From Aplidium turbinatum (taxonomy: Eukaryota > Chordata > Ascidiacea > Aplousobranchia > Polyclinidae): DNA of 64,000 bases. The translations under genes and the position numbers were made by a program. The notes below the pieces were generated by a model. It did no database searches and was not told the origin of the DNA. It worked only from the letters and a program-made list of their open reading frames with translations. The stretch's first letter is position 1. Each line of letters starts with the position of its first letter. Positions 60,359-64,000 of this stretch are shown here, in pieces. The stretch spans positions 31,965,608-32,029,607 of the forward strand of contig OU964925.1 of NCBI GenBank assembly GCA_918807975.1. The letters are read 5' to 3'.

Positions 60359-63300
60359 CTGCAAACAATTCACTGATTCAAAACTTCGTTTAATCAATGA
60401 ATAAAGAGCCTAAAGTGTACAACTGTACATACTAAACTTATGTTCAGCAAACGTTTCAAAACCTCAACTGTTTTCATCTTCAGTGCTATTGATCCGCTGC
60501 CATAATTTCTTAGAGTGTGGCATGAAAGTACTGGAAAGGATAGTGGAAAATGTGCACGAGGAAATTAACCAAACAACTGGAGGAAACAGTTAGCAAAAAA
60601 TAAAGTCACTTATTAGAGCGAGGCAATGTATTTTCGTGATTCATTGTCAAGTAATGAAATGCAAGAATAAACACATACATGCAACCACAATTCAACGCAG
60701 TGCAAATCAAGCTTGGAAACTAATAGTTACCCAAGAAACTACCAATGTACCAAGAACAGTTTAAAAGGTGCCTAGGATTGTGATAGACGAAACTGAATGA
60801 AGTGATTTGGGAGGAATTTCAGCATTTTTATTTTATTACAAAAACCAATTAAGTATCAAAACTTAAAAAGGCTAAAAATTTATTTAAACATAACAGAAAA
60901 AACAAGATTAGAAATGAAGTTACCAGAAACAAAACACACATCAAAGATGTCATTGAAACAGCAACAAATCTTAAGTGGCAATGGGTGGGACATGTAGCAA
61001 AAATGACAGACAGCGGATGGGCCAAAATAACCACAGAATGGGCACCGAGATATGCAAAAAAACTAGGAGACCGAAAAGTAGATGGCGGAATGACATTGAA
61101 GAAAGTCACCTGGATGAGAACAGCGAAAGACAGAATAGTGTGGAAACATATGTGGAGGCCATCGGCCAGCAGTGGCATGACTAGCTGATGATGACAAAGT
61201 TTTAATACTCACAGGTTGTTTAAGAGATGAGATCTTCTTCGAAATTTCAGTTATTGCAATACTACTGAGTCTGCAGGCACACAAACGCAAATCCTTGATG
61301 TTGATGATAGCATCTGCAAGTGATGCAGCCGCTACATCGTCGATGGGATTCCAACTAAGATCAAGCATCTTTATCTGCAGCATAGAAGTGACACATTGTT
61401 TCATGTCAATAAGCGATCTCCGTTCTACAAAACCAACAGGCAAACTAAAAGCGGTTAGTGGCATAAACAATTGAAGAAATTGAGTCGCAACTACTTGGAT
61501 AGGTTTATCCTCTCACCACCGTTGCCTTAAAAAGATTTTCTATCCTGGAAAGTGGAAATAGGCTACAATATTTCAATTGTCTAAAATTTAAGTCCTATAG
61601 TATATGCAGGAAGATTTTTTCCTAATATTAAGACGTATAGCAAGGAACAGTGACGCTTTTGACCAATCGAATACAAAATTGAAAATTCTTATGTCAAAAT
61701 TGCAATAATTTACTGTATTAACTCTCCCCCCCCGCCCCAATGAAACTATGGTTTAACTTAACTAAAGTTTGCCTAGAAATAGGTAAAGCTCCAATTTATG
61801 CGACCTTTATAAATGAAAATGCCTTTTAGAAATGACATAACGGAAGTTCTATTAGCTGGTATGGCCACATCAGTAAGTCACAAGCCATTAATTATGCTAC
61901 TGCGCATATCGCTTGCAGCTCTATAAAAGAAAAAGAAAATTATATAAAGGACTTAAGGATTTTATGTTGATAAATCTCTATAAAATAAAACGTTTTTTTT
62001 GAGACAAAATGTTTTTATTTTATTTCGTCCGATACAGCGATACCTAAAACATTCGTTTTAATTTAAGCAATTATGATCAGTCAAAATTTTGATGACGTTA
62101 TTGGTTGGCTACACCAGAATCAGGTACAACATTTCGAACATAAATACACTATAAGCATTAAGCAAGTGTACCGTGCAGAGAGAATAAATTATATTGAGCA
62201 GTTTTTACAATGTTTAAATGGTAGTTGTTTCTTTGATCCCAAGTTGTATTAACCGAGGAACCGTCAAAGGAGTACACTATTACGGACTGCGACTATTCGG
62301 TGCAGCCGATTCGGAGACGACCAATTCGGTGCAAACATTATTGAATATCCTGCGACGATTTTTGTTAATTTAGAGAAATTGTAGGAAGCACTTGGGTTGG
62401 CATTAGGATGTCTTCCATGTTTAGATTCCCAGACCCATCGAAATGAAACGGTTTATGTTGTAATTGTTTCACAGCAAGGTAAATGTGATTTATGTCAGGG
62501 CAATCTGTACTTTGTATTGTTATTGCCTTAAGTACGTTGTAAGCCAAAACTCTAAATTACAAAGGTGCAAAATTGAAACTGTTGTTTCTATACAACAAGG
62601 TTTTAACTTGTAAATGATTTTTGTTAGAATGTTTATCACTCTCCTGAATGAATTCTCTTCATAAACAGATGTCACAGTAGGTTTTCGATACTGTTTCCAT
62701 ACAAATAATTAGGCCTCCATTTTAATCATGAAACGTTTTTGATAGCGATACAATGGAACTAGGTTTAAACTTAGTTGATCACTTCCCTGAATAACCTGTC
62801 TTATATAATTCCTTTAAATAAACAGATGCTGCCGTAAGATTTCAAAGAACTTCTGTTTCCACACAAATAATCGTATTTTAATCATGAAACGATGTTTGAC
62901 AGCGCAACCACACAAAAACTCTGTGTGACAGCGCGTCTGCACCGAATCGGTCGTCTCCGAAAAAGGCCGTCCCAGGATCGGAATATCTCCGAATCGGGAC
63001 ACCAAATCGGGCCATTCCGAGACTTCTATCGTTTACTTCTGTATAGTAAAGACAACCTAGGAAAATGAATCTCGGTGATAAAGCTCAAAGACCGACCAGT
63101 TAAATAGGAAAATTCCGTTTCGAGCAATTTGAATGTAATAAGCATTTGGTTGTATTTATCGTTAGGACGTTATAACGTTCCCAAGGTACCGGTACAGTAA
63201 ATGTGTCAAGCTGCCGAACAATTATATTACACGGCACGTAACGTTATCTAGTGGCCGATATATATTTCGTTACGAATACAAAACAGAAAGATGTGGAATG

Positions 63301-63902
63301 TGATTATTAAAAAAAGATGCACATTGACAGAGTCGTTGGGAGGATATTTTGGGCCCGGTACCAATGAAATTCTTGGGCTCCACATCAAGATATTTATAAA
63401 AAATACGCACTACATCCTATAAATATGCTTATAAACATAAATAAGTTTCTGGGACCCTTAGAAAGGTTAAGGGTCCCTACAATCATCCCAGGCATGGGCC
63501 CAAACGTCCCCTTGGACCCCCTGTCAATGCTACTGCATGTTGGTACTAAATAACAATTAAAACAAGTCAAAACTTTATGTCACTGGTAATATTATCAACA
63601 CAGCTTTGTGAGTTCATGTTTGAAAAGAACTCTTCTATTGATACCTCGTTGCTGGGGTGAGATTTTTGATGACTCATCAGCCTAGATAGGAAATACGGAG
63701 CTGGAAATTGTTAGAACGCGTTTTACAATTCAGCACTCACAGATTGTTTGCAAGATGATATCTTTTTTGAAAATGTGGTCATCGCACTGCTGCTGAGATT
63801 GCAGTTGCACAATCGCACGTTCTTAATGTTAGTGATTGCAGCTGCTAGTGATGCGGTTACGCCATCGCTGATTGCAGTCCAACTAAGATTAACGAATTCC
63901 AT
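60197..63902 (-). CDS. Leucine-rich-repeat gene (ribonuclease-inhibitor type, NLR-like), 3' part
   Basis: Three exons on the minus strand (63,741-63,902; 61,213-61,374; 60,197-60,358) are each exactly 162 bp, and each encodes a 54-residue double repeat that begins M/I-x-M/F-L/V-D/N-LS. The pattern M(L)DLS.N...D.....LA.A..NIK.L.L..C.LS resembles the 28-residue repeats of ribonuclease inhibitor and NLR proteins. The first two join in phase 0. The last ends HNW followed by TAA. The amino part (any NACHT or death-fold domain) would lie to the right of the window, so the NLR label is an inference from repeat type alone. LINE debris sits in the introns. Confidence 0.75.
60840..61197 (+). mobile_element. 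RTE-like LINE 3' tail in LRR intron
   Basis: It reads RNEVTRNKTHIKDVIETATN, LKWQWVGHVAKMTDSGWAKI, then in the +1 frame TRRPKSRWRNDIEE and YVEAIGQQWHD with a stop, and a GATGATGAC tail. This is the usual end of RTE-type reverse transcriptases (T...D.I....LKW.W.GHVAR, RP..RW.DD), with at least one frameshift near 61,060. Confidence 0.8.
61213..61374 (-). CDS. LRR exon b
   Basis: Acceptor TGCTGCAG, donor GTGAGT, phase 0 to 0. It reads IKMLDLSWNPIDDVAAASLA then DAIINIKDLRLCACRLSSIA and ITEISKKISSLKQP. About half its residues equal exon a. A LINE tail ends 15 bases beyond its donor. Confidence 0.82.
61375..62285. other. LRR-gene intron, nothing recognised
   Basis: AT-rich intron sequence with a poly-C patch (CTCCCCCCCCGCCCC, 61,726). 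No exon of the 162-bp type was found here. Confidence 0.4.
62286..63023. repeat. Element with ATTCGG motifs, copy 2
   Basis: The left part CTATTCGGTGCAGCCGATTC with CGGAGACGACCAATTCGGTG is mirrored at 62,938-62,960 (CACCGAATCGGTCGTCTCCG). The right end ACCAAATCGGGCCATTCCG matches the end of the 21,378-21,579 repeat. No coding content. Confidence 0.5.
63741..63902 (-). CDS. LRR exon a
   Basis: Acceptor TTTGCAG, donor GTGAGT, phase 0 to 0. It reads MEFVNLSWTAISDGVTASLA then AAITNIKNVRLCNCNLSSSA and FSKKISSCKQS. Two LRR units. Confidence 0.8.
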
Positions 63903-64000
63903 CTGCAAATAAATAAACAAGAAGAACAAGGATTCAATTAACAAATAACAACAATGTGGTAAACAGTAAGTTTGGGATAATTAAAACTACAAGTTGGTCG

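Noticed and set aside
63300-63540. Possible MITE related to the 40,016-40,941 element
   Set aside because: GGGCCCGGTACC and CCCCCTGTCAATGC are shared, but I could not define both ends or a target duplication.
1-64000. CRISPR arrays, bacterial operons, ribosome binding sites, rRNA genes
   Set aside because: None are present; the split genes and transposons show this is nuclear DNA of an animal.

Overview
The window is AT-rich animal DNA: split genes with GT-AG introns of 0.1 to 7 kb, and very many transposable elements. It holds parts of two host genes, both on the minus strand. The presence of a RIM-binding protein gene fixes it as a bilaterian. The mix of hAT, pogo, CACTA-like, XPG-nuclease and piggyBac-like DNA elements, RTE-like LINEs, a tRNA-derived SINE and a Gmr1-like Ty3/Gypsy element suggests a marine invertebrate deuterostome or an early vertebrate. 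That placement is an inference; I cannot name the species.

Region 1 (1-24 kb). Eighteen consecutive in-phase exons, reading right to left from 23,658 to 1,069, encode 1,048 residues of a RIM-binding protein (RIM-BP, TSPOAP1/RIMBP2 family). They cover a long coiled-coil amino half, a Ser/Lys-rich exon, the first SH3 domain and the start of the first fibronectin III domain. The 5' exons and the exons for the remaining FN3 and SH3 domains lie outside the window. The 6.9-kb intron between exons 8 and 9 is filled by nested DNA transposons: a 3.25-kb hAT-type element with an exact 8-bp target duplication, carrying a small hAT MITE and a 1.84-kb giant-palindrome CACTA-like element.

Region 2 (24-39 kb). 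This is repeat-rich DNA with MITEs, LINE tails and SINE pieces. Its centre is a young, gag-only, Gmr1-like Ty3/Gypsy element (32,280-38,132) with near-identical 560-bp LTRs, inserted in a LINE with a 5-bp target duplication.

Region 3 (39.6-58.7 kb). Two Russian-doll nests lie side by side. Nest A is a hAT (39,668-49,144) holding a long-TIR transposon that codes for an XPG/FEN1-like nuclease (41,630-48,868), which in turn holds a near-intact hAT-like transposon with two overlapping reading frames (44,147-47,899). Nest B is a hAT MITE (49,594-58,684), holding a pogo/Tigger element (49,670-58,491), holding a second XPG-nuclease transposon (51,133-57,639), which holds two LINEs, a SINE and a solo LTR. 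Almost every boundary is marked by matching inverted ends and a duplicated target.

Region 4 (58.7-64 kb). Three equal 162-bp exons, each encoding a pair of ribonuclease-inhibitor-type leucine-rich repeats, form the 3' part of an LRR (NLR-like) gene that continues beyond the right edge. LINE tails and a small repeat lie between them.

Two window-wide signals are not explained by ordinary annotation: the palindrome TGACGTCA occurs at least 19 times, and a dispersed hairpin repeat has arms that change together between copies.
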